A DNA stretch of 64,000 nucleotides from Halobacillus salinarum (lineage in GTDB: Bacteria > Bacillota > Bacilli > Bacillales > Halobacillaceae): assembly GCF_022919095.1 (NCBI RefSeq), contig NZ_CP095073.1, forward strand, positions 2,232,001 to 2,296,000, given 5' to 3'. Shown here piece after piece: positions 18,648-27,464 of the stretch. A program made the position numbers and the translations under genes. The notes under the pieces are model-generated. The model worked only from the letters and a program-made list of their open reading frames with translations. It had not been told where the DNA came from and did not search any database. Each line of letters starts with the position of its first letter. Within the stretch, counting starts at the first letter, position 1.

Positions 18648-19055
18648 TTAATTTTTACTTTGATCCAGAGGACAAACTCCATCTTTGCAGTGTCCCGTAG
18701 GAACGATGGATCTCTTTTGTGCCACGTAGTCGTAAATTCGATCACCTATGCCGATGATTTTGGCTGCAGACATCAACAAAGTCATTCCCCACAATAACGG
18801 CGTTCTTTTAGTAATCTGAATCAAGGAAGAGATCCCTTCTTTATGCTTCCTGCTGTTTATTCGTTTACTTTGTATTCGTTTTTCTAATTTCTGCTGATCA
18901 AGCGAGTACGTTTCCATAACGGACTTTTCTCGAAAGTTTTCAAATTCAAGTAACTGGAACGTATCCACTTTTTCTAGATTTGCTTTTGCATTTTTACAAA
19001 GAGGGCACCAGCCATCGTAAAAAATAATTACTTTTTGATTTCTGAACGGTTTCAT
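18648..19055 (-). CDS. DCC-family (DUF393) thiol-disulfide oxidoreductase-like protein
   Basis: The protein contains FYDGWCPLC near residue 13, the D-x-x-C-P-x-C signature that names the DCC family and resembles thioredoxin-type active sites. A hydrophobic helix follows in the second half (PLLWGMTLLMSAA), and a Cys pair (HCKDGVCPL) lies near the C-terminus. The open frame extends upstream to 19115, but the ATG at 19055 behind AGAGGATG gives the normal 135-residue length and avoids overlap with the opposite gene. Its biochemical role is not established. Confidence 0.8.
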   Translation of the reverse strand: MKPFRNQKVIIFYDGWCPLCKNAKANLEKVDTFQLLEFENFREKSVMETYSLDQQKLEKRIQSKRINSRKHKEGISSLIQITKRTPLLWGMTLLMSAAKIIGIGDRIYDYVAQKRSIVPTGHCKDGVCPLDQSKN

Positions 19056-19157
19056 TGCATCCTCTTCTTTCCATGAACGTATGGTCTTTCTATCTATTAT
19101 CCTATGCCAAATCAACTAGGGAATCAAGGTATTCTGCAATTTACAGGGGGTCGGAAC

Positions 19158-19709
19158 ATGTATGGTTTTATTGCGCTTTTTGACAGAGAAACTGAGATGA
19201 AAATTCGAGCAATATGGAAGGAGCTTGAGGAAAAGTCCATCTCCTCTTACGCAGAGCAGGTGAAGGATCGAAGGCCGCATCTCACGCTGGCCAGCTATGT
19301 GAATGTAAATGAAGAAAAATACATTCAAAAAATCCGGCAGGCTTATGAAAATCAATCCGAACTGGAACTTACCTTTCCATCCATTGGTTCTTTTCTTCAA
19401 TCAGGTGCCTTATTTTATTCACCTATTTTGACCGAAGCTTTAATGCAGCTTCACAGATTCCATTACCGGACATTTGAGGAATGGCACAGCGAATCGCATC
19501 CTTTATATCGTCCTGACCAATGGATACCGCATTGTACGCTTGCCAATAGACTGGGACATGATAAATTACTGGAAGCATATAACTATTGCTTGCAAGTACA
19601 TCACTCTATCCATGGAAAGATAAATCGTGTTGCTCTTATTAAAGCCGTTCCTTTAACGAATAATCGACGTAAAGAAGAACTTCTGTTTTCTCTGCCTTTA
19701 TGGAAATAG
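19158..19709 (+). CDS. 2H phosphoesterase (2'-5' RNA ligase-like)
   Basis: Two His-x-Thr motifs mark this 183-residue protein: PHLTLA near residue 38 and PHCTLA near residue 128. They form the catalytic pair of 2H phosphoesterases, which act on 2',3'-cyclic or 2'-5' phosphodiester bonds. The longer open frame from 19104 has no ribosome binding site; the ATG at 19158 follows AGGGGGT. It stands alone between a convergent partner and the sigY operon. The substrate is unknown. Confidence 0.82.
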   Translation: MYGFIALFDRETEMKIRAIWKELEEKSISSYAEQVKDRRPHLTLASYVNVNEEKYIQKIRQAYENQSELELTFPSIGSFLQSGALFYSPILTEALMQLHRFHYRTFEEWHSESHPLYRPDQWIPHCTLANRLGHDKLLEAYNYCLQVHHSIHGKINRVALIKAVPLTNNRRKEELLFSLPLWK

Positions 19710-19799
19710 GAGGCATTAAGCGAGGGGTCCAAAGGCTTTTTTTTGTATAGTTATGGCCTTATTTATTTTTATAGAAAAGAAAAAGATTTTAATATATTC

Positions 19800-19825
19800 T
19801 GAACGAATTTCATTCCTTATACGTC
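19800..19825 (+). promoter_or_regulatory. ECF-type autoregulatory promoter of sigY
   Basis: TGAACG (19800-19805) and CGTC (19822-19825) are separated by 16 bases. GAAC and CGTC are the standard ECF -35 and -10 cores, and the extended form resembles the B. subtilis SigY autoregulatory promoter. It lies about 30 bases upstream of the sigY start codon. Confidence 0.7.
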
Positions 19826-19856
19826 TTATAGCTGACCGGACAGAGAGGAGCCTGCT

Positions 19857-20399
19857 ATGGAACATGAGGAAGATCATGAATTAATTATCAAAGCTCTGAA
19901 CGGGGAAGAAGAAGCCTACGCCCTGCTTTTTGAGCGCTATTATTCCTTTCTTTATAAATATTTACTCAAACTAACGCTTGATGAGCATGAAAGCAAAGAT
20001 CTTGCACAAGAGACCATGATGAAATGTTATACCCAGCTAACATCGTACAAAGAGAAGGGCAAGTTTTCAACCTGGATGATTTCCATTGCCTCCCATTTAT
20101 ATATGGATGGCCTTAGAAAGCGAAAACGAGAACTGAACTGGCTGCGAGAAGAAAAGAAAGCCATTTCACGAAAGCTCAATTGGCAGGCTGAAGCTCAAGG
20201 TATCCAATTCAGCGAAGCATTTTCTGAATTTAACGAGCTTTCTGATGATCAAAGGGTACCGATCCTTTTACACCACTATTACGGATATACTTATGAAGAA
20301 ATCAGCCGGATGTTAAGGATAAAGACAGGTACAGTCAAATCCCGGGTTCACAATGGTTTAAAATGGCTCAGGCAGAAGCGGGAGGAAGAAAATGGGTAA
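19857..20399 (+). CDS. sigY: ECF RNA polymerase sigma factor, SigY type
   Basis: The 180-residue protein has sigma region 2 (about residues 20-90; DLAQETMMKCY and KFSTWMISIASHLYMD) and region 4 (about residues 120-175; HHYYGYTYEEIS and GTVKSRVHNGLKWLR). It resembles B. subtilis SigY more than other ECF factors. The next two genes resemble yxlC and yxlD and overlap or nearly overlap, forming the same module. The promoter with ECF -35/-10 elements points to autoregulation. GAGAGGAG precedes the ATG. Confidence 0.85.
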   Translation: MEHEEDHELIIKALNGEEEAYALLFERYYSFLYKYLLKLTLDEHESKDLAQETMMKCYTQLTSYKEKGKFSTWMISIASHLYMDGLRKRKRELNWLREEKKAISRKLNWQAEAQGIQFSEAFSEFNELSDDQRVPILLHHYYGYTYEEISRMLRIKTGTVKSRVHNGLKWLRQKREEENG

Positions 20400-20712
20400 A
20401 GACAAAAATGATGTTTTAATAATGCTTAGGAAAGATTGGAACGAGTTTGACCAGATTAATGATTATTCACCTTCTAAACAAGAGCTGCTGAAGTATATAG
20501 TTGATACAAAGCTAGAAAGGAAAAAAGCCTTTTTCCTGGAATTCGGCTTGTTTTTATTTACTGCTTTTATTATTTTAGCTGGACTGATCATGAGTGTTTT
20601 ACAAGCTCCGGTTGCGTTCTTAGTTCTTCAAGCTGTAGCGGCCTTTATTCTTCCTGTGATATTTTTCCGGCTATACAAAAATAGCAGACAGAAAGGGGAT
20701 GTGAGGTTATGA
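20392..20712 (+). CDS. yxlC: YxlC-like membrane protein, putative anti-sigma-Y factor
   Basis: The 106-residue protein has a charged cytoplasmic N-terminus (about residues 1-45) and two membrane helices (about 48-70 and 73-93). Its start overlaps the sigY stop by eight bases, a sign of coupled translation. In B. subtilis the small membrane proteins after sigY act negatively on SigY, so this one is a good candidate to hold the sigma factor at the membrane. Sequence similarity in this family is weak; position carries much of the assignment. Confidence 0.7.
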   Translation: MGKDKNDVLIMLRKDWNEFDQINDYSPSKQELLKYIVDTKLERKKAFFLEFGLFLFTAFIILAGLIMSVLQAPVAFLVLQAVAAFILPVIFFRLYKNSRQKGDVRL

Positions 20713-20924
20713 CAAAGCTGCAAATGTTTGTATTATTACCTGTTCTTGCTGTTCTGTTGCTTACTCAGAGCACTTTGTTATTTACAGATGCTAAAAAGAA
20801 GGGAAACTATGCGTGGTTATGGGGAATTTGGGGATTAATTCAGCTTCCTATGCCAAGCCTGTTTTACTGGCTGTTTGTTATTATTCCAAGGAAACGGAGA
20901 AGAAAAAACGAAGATTTTGAGTAG
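20709..20924 (+). CDS. yxlD: YxlD-like small membrane protein
   Basis: This 71-residue protein has two membrane helices joined by a short loop (LLFTDAKKKGNYAWLWG) and a basic tail (PRKRRRKN). The layout matches YxlD and the N-terminal phospholipase-D-nuclease-like membrane domain. It overlaps yxlC by four bases. The later B. subtilis operon members yxlE, yxlF and yxlG are absent: a terminator follows 45 bases downstream. Confidence 0.7.
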   Translation: MTKLQMFVLLPVLAVLLLTQSTLLFTDAKKKGNYAWLWGIWGLIQLPMPSLFYWLFVIIPRKRRRKNEDFE

Positions 20925-20968
20925 AAAGAGTAGTTTTTAATGTTTGTTCTCTATGCTTATAGAATCCC

Positions 20969-21012
20969 AGCTTGTGGAAAAATCCAACGGTTTTTCTATA
21001 GGCTGTTTTTTA
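20969..21012 (+). terminator. Terminator of the sigY operon
   Basis: A 14-base-pair stem (20969-20982 with 20991-21004, three G-U pairs) encloses an eight-base loop and is followed by a run of T. Confidence 0.8.
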
Positions 21013-21156
21013 TGCACGAAAAAACTTAGAGACCAATAATACGATCGTAAATGAAATGAGTTTTCTTTCAAGGTTCAGTTACTTTTCTTTGAACGAGAGA
21101 AGAAAAATATGGTATGTCTATATAGAAAGATACAGTTTATGAGAGGAGCTGTAAAA

Positions 21157-21872
21157 GTGAAAATCGCTAAAGGTATCGAGATGTTAACTCTTGATATGCA
21201 CGGAATAGAAATTCACCCGACCCTTATTTGGGATGATCATGAAGCCATTCTCGTCGACACGGGCGTCCCAGGACAGCTTAAGCAAATCAGAGCGGAAATG
21301 GAAAAAGCAGGAGTACCTTTTGAAAAGTTGTCTACAGTTGTACTCACCCATCAGGACTTAGACCACATTGGCAGTTTACCTGAAATTCTTGAGGCGGCTG
21401 GAAAAGAAGTAAGAGTATTGGCACATGAACTGGCTAAACCTTATATTGAAGGAAAGAAACATTTGATTAAAGCAGACCCGCACCAAATGGAAAAAGAAAA
21501 GTGGGATAGTTTATCAGAGGGACAAAAGAATATGTATTTTAATCCTCCCCGTGCACCGATTACAGAAACACTAACCGATGCACAAGTACTGCCTGATTGT
21601 GGTGGTATAGAAGTGATTTTTACCCCTGGACATGCTCCCGGTCATATTTCTTTATACGTACAGAAAAGTAAAACACTCATCGCTGGTGACGCGTTGATGG
21701 GCTCAAATGGCTCTCTAACAAAACCTTCAGCCCAGCATACGTTAGACATGAATCAGGCCCTTCATTCGGTTAAAAAAGTTCAAGAGAAAGAGATTGACCG
21801 AATAGTTTGTTACCACGGGGGTTAGTTGAAAAGAATGTGAATGCACAACTGCTTACAGTTGTTTCTTCTTAA
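21157..21872 (+). CDS. MBL-fold metallo-hydrolase, frame broken near the C-terminus
   Basis: The metallo-beta-lactamase signature THQDLDHIG (H-x-D-x-D-H form) lies near residue 64, with later metal ligands in PGHAPGHIS, AGDAL and CYHGG. The best start is the GTG at 21157, behind GAGAGGAG; open frame exists from 21109. As printed it stops at 21825 right after CYHGG. One extra G in the run 21817-21821 would continue as LVEKNVNAQLLTVVSS and stop at 21872, matching the usual end of this family, so the shift is probably an error. The substrate is unknown. Confidence 0.75.
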
Positions 21873-22085
21873 AGCAAAGCTAAAGGCTTACTGCTCTCAG
21901 ATTTTCAGCTTTCAGAAAATCCAATGGTTGAAAGTTTCTTTGGCGATCAGAAAAAAATTTTTTCAAGTGAGAATAATCCAATCCAGCGTAAAAATACATG
22001 ATCCAGGATTAGATTCCCTCTTATAGTTTGAGAAACCTTTTGTGTAAAAGGCATTCATGCTCTTAATTAAGAAAGGAGAATGGAG

Positions 22086-23150
22086 ATGTGGAATGAAAAC
22101 GAGTTAACAGTGAAGTTAGGACTTTCCTATCCGATCATTCAAGCAGGTATGGCAGGTGGGGTAACGACGCCGGAGCTGGTAGCTGCTGTCTCTAACAGCG
22201 GGGCACTTGGAACCCTTGGGGCTGGATATATGGATCCGGATTCTCTGAAGGAAAGTTTGGAAAAAATAAAACAGCTCACTTCCTCTCCTTTTGCAGTAAA
22301 CGTGTTTGTACCTGGCTCACCCGATAGTAATCTACAAGAAATACAAGCAGCAAGTTCCAAACTTGAGAAATATCGAAGCACTTTGCAAATCCCTGAGGAG
22401 CCGCTTCCTTCTGAATTCACTTTTCCATTTGAAGAGCAAATGAAAGTAATCATAGAAAGCGAAGTAAAAATCTGCAGTTTCACTTTTGGAATTCCTCCTG
22501 AATCAGTTATCCATACGTGTAAAGAACATCAAATGATGTTGATTGGAACAGCGACTACAGTGGAGGAAGCCATTTTGAATGAAAAAGCAGGAATGGATAT
22601 GGTTGTGATGCAAGGGAGTGAGGCCGGAGGACATAGAGGTACCTTTTTAAATTCTGCTGACATGTCAATGGTAGGAACGATGGCTCTAGTCCCCCAAGCT
22701 GTGGACCAAGTGTCCATTCCGGTGATTGCGGCAGGCGGAATCATGGACGGCAGAGGGATTTTGGCTTCATTAACATTAGGGGCTCAAGCAGCCCAGCTGG
22801 GAACGGCTTTTTTAACGACTTTTGAAAGTGGTGCTAAAAAGCAGCACAAGGAAGCGGTACTTAAAGCACAAGAGAATGATACGCTTGTGACTGAGGTTTT
22901 CAGCGGAAAACCAGCGCGCGGCATCTATAATGAGTTTATGGAAGACTTGAAAAGTTTTTCCGCCATTCCTTCCTATCCCATTCAAAATACGTTGACGAAA
23001 TCTATTCGCAGGGAAGCGGCGGCTCAAAATAAACCTGAATGGATGTCATTATGGTCAGGGCAGGGGGCAAGACTAAGCAGAAACGTCCATGCCAAGGAAT
23101 TAATTGAGAGTGCCGTTTTCGAGATCGATAAATTAATACAAAACTGGTAA
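22086..23150 (+). CDS. Nitronate monooxygenase
   Basis: This 354-residue FMN-dependent TIM-barrel enzyme oxidises nitronates such as propionate-3-nitronate. Visible motifs are PIIQAGMAGGVTTPELVAAVSNSG at the N-terminus (given here only as a family signature), GSEAGGHRGTF with the catalytic His near residue 180, and AAGGIMDGRGI plus GAQAAQLGTAFL for the flavin phosphate. The ATG at 22080 is too close to AAAGGAG; the ATG at 22086 has proper spacing. It stands alone, likely a housekeeping detoxification function. Confidence 0.9.
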   Translation: MWNENELTVKLGLSYPIIQAGMAGGVTTPELVAAVSNSGALGTLGAGYMDPDSLKESLEKIKQLTSSPFAVNVFVPGSPDSNLQEIQAASSKLEKYRSTLQIPEEPLPSEFTFPFEEQMKVIIESEVKICSFTFGIPPESVIHTCKEHQMMLIGTATTVEEAILNEKAGMDMVVMQGSEAGGHRGTFLNSADMSMVGTMALVPQAVDQVSIPVIAAGGIMDGRGILASLTLGAQAAQLGTAFLTTFESGAKKQHKEAVLKAQENDTLVTEVFSGKPARGIYNEFMEDLKSFSAIPSYPIQNTLTKSIRREAAAQNKPEWMSLWSGQGARLSRNVHAKELIESAVFEIDKLIQNW

Positions 23151-23234
23151 CACAATAAAGAAATGTTTCATCTTGAAAAAGATGGAGGTTCCATGATAGC
23201 GGTTCTTAATTCCCCTTATTCACGTACGATTTGA

Positions 23235-23263
23235 TTGAAAGCAGTTGAATTACTTGATAAACT
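23235..23263 (+). promoter_or_regulatory. Possible sigma-A promoter of brxB
   Basis: TTGAAA (23235-23240) and TAAACT (23258-23263) are 17 bases apart. The start codon lies about 35 bases beyond the -10. Confidence 0.45.
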
Positions 23264-23297
23264 AATCGTAACACAACGAAGTAAAGGAGCCAGAGTG

Positions 23298-23729
23298 ATG
23301 GATTTTAATATCTTTATGAACGACGTTGTCACACAGGCACGTGATGAAATTAATAAAGCAGGGTACAAGGAGTTAACAACTCCTGAAGAAGTTAATAACG
23401 CATTGCAAAAGGAAGGTACAACCCTTGTCATGGTGAATTCAGTATGTGGATGTGCAGGCGGCGTTGCCCGTCCGGCAGCTGCTCATGCGATTCATTATGA
23501 TAAGCGGCCGGATCATTTAGTCACCGTATTTGCCGGTCAGGACCGTGAAGCAACTGAACGCGCACGTGAATACTTCGAAGGTTATCCTCCATCTTCTCCA
23601 TCCTTCGCTTTATTGAAAGATGGTAAGATTTTATCTATGGTTGAACGTCATGATATTGAAGGGTTTGAACCTATGGAAGTGATCGGAAAGCTGCAGCGGT
23701 TGTTTGATGAATATTGCGAAGAAGTTTAA
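23298..23729 (+). CDS. brxB: Bacilliredoxin BrxB (YqiW)
   Basis: Bacilliredoxins remove bacillithiol from S-bacillithiolated proteins. The 143-residue DUF1094 protein has the Cys50-Gly-Cys52 motif in NSVCGCAGG and the family segments [12 protein letters not shown] and PPSSPSFAL. The open frame begins at 23235, but the ATG at 23298 follows AAAGGAG and gives the family length. The next gene is yqjA, as in B. subtilis yqiW-yqjA, which favours BrxB over its paralogue BrxA. Confidence 0.9.
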   Translation: MDFNIFMNDVVTQARDEINKAGYKELTTPEEVNNALQKEGTTLVMVNSVCGCAGGVARPAAAHAIHYDKRPDHLVTVFAGQDREATERAREYFEGYPPSSPSFALLKDGKILSMVERHDIEGFEPMEVIGKLQRLFDEYCEEV

Positions 23730-23740
23730 CATGGTCTTGC

Positions 23741-23773
23741 AAGGATCTTTGTTTTAAGCAAAGATCCTTTTTT
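23741..23773 (+). terminator. Terminator after brxB
   Basis: An 11-base-pair perfect stem (AAGGATCTTTG with CAAAGATCCTT) and seven-base loop are followed by T6. Confidence 0.9.
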
Positions 23774-23807
23774 ACGTTATTTGCAAGAAAAGAGGTGGGG
23801 AAGAAAT

Positions 23808-24758
23808 TTGAAAATAGGGTATCGAACAATAAAAACAGCATTCGGAACGCCTGTTGCTATTTGGATTGCCCAGTTAATCGGACTTACTAACTTCGCGTCT
23901 GCAGGTATTTTGACGATCTTATGCATTCAGGTCACTAGAAAACGTTCTTTCCTTACCGCATGGCATCGCTTTTCTGCTTGTGTACTGGCCATGGGATTTT
24001 CCTATTTATTTTTTGAAACGGTAGGGTATAATCCAATCTCCATCGGATTGATGCTGTTCGCTTTTATTCCTGCAACGGTCTGGCTTAATTTAACTCCGGG
24101 AATTGTAACCAGCTCCGTTATTATTCTGCATTTATATGGGACTTCTCATATAACTTGGAGCAATATTTGGAATGAACTGCTGCTAATAATCGTCGGAATC
24201 GGTACAGCTCTATTATTGAATTTGTACATGCCTAGTTTAGAGACCAAGCTGTTGAGTTACCAAGAGCAGATTGAGCAGAACTTTGCAACGATTTTAAAAG
24301 AAATTGCGAAGTATCTGCATGATGGAAATGAGGTTTGGACAGGAAAAGAATTAACCGAAACAGCCCACTTATTAGAAGAAGCAAAATCCTTATCATTTCG
24401 TGACGTAGAGAATCATCTGCTGCGCACACACAACAAGCATTATCATTATTTTCAAATGCGGACAAAACAATTTGAACTGCTCGAACGCATGCTTCCCCTT
24501 GTCAGCCGAATTTCAGGTAAGTATTCTCATTCTCTGAAGATTAGTGATTTTTTTGAAAAGTTGGCGGATGCTGTTCATCCGGGTAATACCGCTGTCATTT
24601 ACCTTGAAGAGCTTAGTCGGATTTGGGATCATTTTCGAGAAGAGGACCTTCCAAAATCGAGAAAAGAATTTGAAGTAAGGGCGAGCCTGTACCAGCTATT
24701 AAAAGAAATTGAACAATACCTAATTATTAAGCGGTCCTTTAAGAAGAGTGACGTATAA
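23808..24758 (+). CDS. yqjA: Aromatic acid exporter family membrane protein YqjA
   Basis: The N-terminal half has about five membrane helices (residues 15-150) of the ArAE_1/FUSC type; the C-terminal half is a soluble helical domain with many Glu/Lys/His residues. Length (316 residues) and order next to brxB match B. subtilis YqjA. The TTG at 23808 behind AGAGGTGGGG is the likely start; the ATG at 23781 lies closer to the upstream terminator with no ribosome binding site. The transported substrate is unknown. Confidence 0.8.
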   Translation: MKIGYRTIKTAFGTPVAIWIAQLIGLTNFASAGILTILCIQVTRKRSFLTAWHRFSACVLAMGFSYLFFETVGYNPISIGLMLFAFIPATVWLNLTPGIVTSSVIILHLYGTSHITWSNIWNELLLIIVGIGTALLLNLYMPSLETKLLSYQEQIEQNFATILKEIAKYLHDGNEVWTGKELTETAHLLEEAKSLSFRDVENHLLRTHNKHYHYFQMRTKQFELLERMLPLVSRISGKYSHSLKISDFFEKLADAVHPGNTAVIYLEELSRIWDHFREEDLPKSRKEFEVRASLYQLLKEIEQYLIIKRSFKKSDV

Positions 24759-24802
24759 GCGAGTAAGGATCGGGAAAACTCTTTGTAAAAGGATGACTTT
24801 GG

Positions 24803-25315
24803 ATGAAACTCGCTGTTATATTGTTATTCGTTATAGGTTCTTTTGTACCGCCTACGGCATCAGGGGACCCAGTTATTGTAGTCAATAAAGCCACTCATGA
24901 ACTTGGTTTGTTTCAAAATGGCAGGGAGGTTTTTCATGCTCCTGTAGCGACTGGAAAAACAAAAGAATTAACTCCCGAGGGTGTGTTTACTATAAAAGTC
25001 AAAGCTGTAAACCCCTATTATCGCAAGAAGAATATTCCTGGCGGGGACCCAAGAAACCCATTGGGGAGCCGTTGGATTGGTTTTGACGCCAATGGAACGG
25101 ATGGCAGGATTTTCGGAGTACATGGGACAAACAAGCCGGCGTCAATAGGAAAGTCAGTTTCAGCAGGATGTATAAGAATGAAGAATCAAAATGTAGAGAA
25201 ATTGTATGACCTTGTCAAAGCAGGCGATAAAATTATTGTGACTAATCAAAATAAGAGTTTGGCCCAAATCTACCATGACTGGGAAAAAAACACCCTTCAA
25301 TCGATGATGCAGTAA
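24803..25315 (+). CDS. L,D-transpeptidase (YkuD domain), secreted
   Basis: The protein starts with a signal peptide (about residues 1-21, ending T-A-S-G) and then has one YkuD domain. The catalytic signature is FGVHGTNKP followed by SAGCIRM with nucleophile Cys123. Such enzymes make 3-3 crosslinks in peptidoglycan; short versions without LysM are common in spore formers. It lies 44 bases after yqjA and ends at a strong bidirectional hairpin. Vegetative or sporulation timing cannot be told from the sequence. Confidence 0.88.
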   Translation: MKLAVILLFVIGSFVPPTASGDPVIVVNKATHELGLFQNGREVFHAPVATGKTKELTPEGVFTIKVKAVNPYYRKKNIPGGDPRNPLGSRWIGFDANGTDGRIFGVHGTNKPASIGKSVSAGCIRMKNQNVEKLYDLVKAGDKIIVTNQNKSLAQIYHDWEKNTLQSMMQ

Positions 25316-25343
25316 TACCCCGGTTTCAACTGTATGCGTTTTA

Positions 25344-25386
25344 AAAAAAGATTCCCTCTCAAAAATCAAGAGAGGGAATCTTTTTT
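25344..25386. terminator. Bidirectional terminator
   Basis: GATTCCCTCT and AGAGGGAATC form the core of a stem extended by A and T runs on both sides, so it can stop transcription of the L,D-transpeptidase gene and of leftward transcripts. Confidence 0.9.
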
Positions 25387-25480
25387 GTCCTGCTGTCTGT
25401 TTTTCCTAATGGCTCAGCTTCTGCTTTTAGGCAGAGGGCATTATTGATGTTTATTAAGATCATACGCATAGGCGTATGCA

Positions 25481-25621
25481 TTACATGAAGAAAGCAGCAC
25501 CTGTTAATAGGGAAGAAACAACCATTGCAGCAATCATTAAAATAACCACTGCTTTCATACGGCGTTCCCTTTTGGATTTTTTCTTCCTGGGCGGATGTTT
25601 TTCTGTTTGTTTTGAAGCCAA
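25481..25621 (-). CDS. prli42: Prli42-like small membrane protein (stressosome-associated)
   Basis: This 46-codon gene starts at a TTG with GGAGG eight bases upstream. The product has a very basic N-terminus (KHPPRKKKSKRERR) and one membrane helix (MKAVVILMIAAMVVSS) ending in L-T-G-A-A-F-F-M. That layout matches Prli42, the miniprotein that anchors the stressosome at the membrane in Listeria and is conserved in Bacillales. A small hairpin (CATACGC/GCGTATG) lies just after the stop. Its small size and weak sequence constraint limit certainty, but the start site and topology are good. Confidence 0.65.
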   Translation of the reverse strand: MASKQTEKHPPRKKKSKRERRMKAVVILMIAAMVVSSLLTGAAFFM

Positions 25622-25677
25622 GGTTCTTAACCTCCTTCTTGCTCATTCCTAAGGTTATTTTACATGGAAAAAACAAA

Positions 25678-25706
25678 TTGGACAAGGGAGCTAAATCAAT
25701 TACAAT
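25678..25706 (+). promoter_or_regulatory. Possible sigma-A promoter of the methylmalonyl-CoA mutase operon
   Basis: TTGGAC (25678-25683) and TACAAT (25701-25706) are 17 bases apart. The -10 is good and the -35 weak. Confidence 0.4.
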
Positions 25707-25794
25707 AGGAATAGATAGACTACCTAATTTATGGATGGTAAGCGCTTTAATTTTTGTTATGATAGGAATGGTAAGTTTATCATAAGGAGGCAGA

Positions 25795-27450
25795 ATGATG
25801 GGACATTCATCGGAGAATCACCCGAAAAAATCGTGGGAGAAGGCTGTAGAAAAAGCCTCTGCACGTTTTCCAGAAAGAAAAGAATCTTTTGTAACGAGTT
25901 CAGAACTGCCTATTGAACGTTTATACGTTCCCGAAATCCAGGAAGAACAATACATAAATGAGCTGGGGTATCCTGGCGAGTATCCTTATACAAGGGGAAT
26001 TCAACCCACCATGTATAGAAGCCGTTACTGGACGATGCGTCAGTATGCAGGTTTTGGATCTGCGGTAGAAACAAATGAGCGTTTCCGTTACCTGCTGAGC
26101 CAGGGACAGACGGGCTTATCCGTAGCCTTCGATCTGCCTACCCAAATCGGCTACGATTCGGATGATCCGATGGCGGAAGGGGAAGTAGGAAAGGTTGGAG
26201 TGGCCATTGACTCGCTTTTTGATATGGAGCAGCTGTTTGACCAGATTCCTTTAGACAAAGTAAGCACATCAATGACGATCAATGCGCCAGCATCCATTTT
26301 ACTTGCCATGTATATCGCAGTTGGCGAGAAACAGGGAGTAGACCCTGCACAACTGACCGGTACAATTCAAAATGATATACTAAAAGAGTATATTGCAAGA
26401 GGCACTTATATATATCCCCCCCGCCCGTCTATGCGGCTGATTACAGATATTTTCAGTTATTGTCACCAAAACCTTCCGAAATTCAACACGATAAGCATTT
26501 CAGGCTACCACATCAGGGAAGCAGGCTCCACTGCAGTGCAGGAAGTAGCGTTTACTATCGCCAATGGTATGGCATACGTAGATGCGGCATTAGAAGCAGG
26601 AATGGAAGTGGATCAATTTGCTCCACGTCTGGCATTTTTCTTCAATGCTCATAATCAGTTTTTTGAAGAGGCTGCAAAGTTTCGCGCTGCTAGGAGAATG
26701 TGGGCGAAAATTATGAAAGACCATTATAAAGCAGAGAATCCAAAGAGCTGGAAGCTGCGCTTTCATACTCAGACGGGAGGAAGCACATTAACCGCCCAGC
26801 AGCCGGATAACAATATTGTCAGAGTTACGCTGCAAGCGCTTGCAGCGATCATGGGTGGTACTCAAAGCCTTCACACCAATTCAAGGGATGAAGCTCTGGC
26901 GCTGCCTACCGAAGATTCAGCGAGAATTGCCCTCAGGACACAGCAGATCATCGCCCATGAGAGCGGCGTTGCGGATACGATCGATCCGTTAGGCGGGTCT
27001 TATTATGTAGAAGCTTTGACGGATCAGATTGAAAAGGAAGCCAATGGGTACTTAGAACGTATTCAAAAACTTGGCGGTGCTGTTCAAGCGGTTGAAGATG
27101 GCTATATGCAAAGAGAAATACAGAGAGCAGCATACGATGCCCAGAAACGGATCGAATCGAAAGAGGACATTGTTGTAGGGATGAATGAATTTACATTAGA
27201 AGAAGAGATTAATCCGGATCTTCTTCGTGTAGACGAGGCTTTGGAAGCTGGACAAATCCGTAAGCTTGAAAAAGTTCGTGCAAATCGGGATGATGAGCAA
27301 ATAAAGCAACGATTAAAGCAGTTAAGAGAAGCGGCAAAAGGCAGTGATAACTTGATGCCTCATATCGTTTCGGCAGTTAAGGCGTATGCAACTGTAGGAG
27401 AAATTGCGAATGTTCTCCGGGAAGAATTTGGGGAATACAGTGGGATCTAG
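25795..27450 (+). CDS. Methylmalonyl-CoA mutase, catalytic subunit
   Basis: This 551-residue protein is the substrate-binding TIM-barrel part of an adenosylcobalamin mutase without its own B12 domain. Family motifs include [41 protein letters not shown] in part, SISGYH and [10 protein letters not shown]. Tyr84 and Arg202, 118 residues apart like Tyr89 and Arg207 of the Propionibacterium enzyme, mark methylmalonyl-CoA specificity; isobutyryl-CoA mutases have Phe and Gln there. AAGGAGG precedes the start. It pairs with the B12-epimerase protein 14 bases downstream to interconvert methylmalonyl- and succinyl-CoA. Confidence 0.9.
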   Translation: MMGHSSENHPKKSWEKAVEKASARFPERKESFVTSSELPIERLYVPEIQEEQYINELGYPGEYPYTRGIQPTMYRSRYWTMRQYAGFGSAVETNERFRYLLSQGQTGLSVAFDLPTQIGYDSDDPMAEGEVGKVGVAIDSLFDMEQLFDQIPLDKVSTSMTINAPASILLAMYIAVGEKQGVDPAQLTGTIQNDILKEYIARGTYIYPPRPSMRLITDIFSYCHQNLPKFNTISISGYHIREAGSTAVQEVAFTIANGMAYVDAALEAGMEVDQFAPRLAFFFNAHNQFFEEAAKFRAARRMWAKIMKDHYKAENPKSWKLRFHTQTGGSTLTAQQPDNNIVRVTLQALAAIMGGTQSLHTNSRDEALALPTEDSARIALRTQQIIAHESGVADTIDPLGGSYYVEALTDQIEKEANGYLERIQKLGGAVQAVEDGYMQREIQRAAYDAQKRIESKEDIVVGMNEFTLEEEINPDLLRVDEALEAGQIRKLEKVRANRDDEQIKQRLKQLREAAKGSDNLMPHIVSAVKAYATVGEIANVLREEFGEYSGI

Positions 27451-27464
27451 AAAGGAATGGACAA

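Noticed and set aside
19710-19760. Terminator after the 2H phosphoesterase gene
   Set aside because: There is a T run, but no stable stem could be drawn next to it.
25795-27450. Isobutyryl-CoA mutase (IcmA) because the B12 domain is on a separate protein
   Set aside because: Tyr84 and Arg202 match the methylmalonyl-CoA mutase pair, and the epimerase and carboxylase neighbours fit the propionyl pathway.
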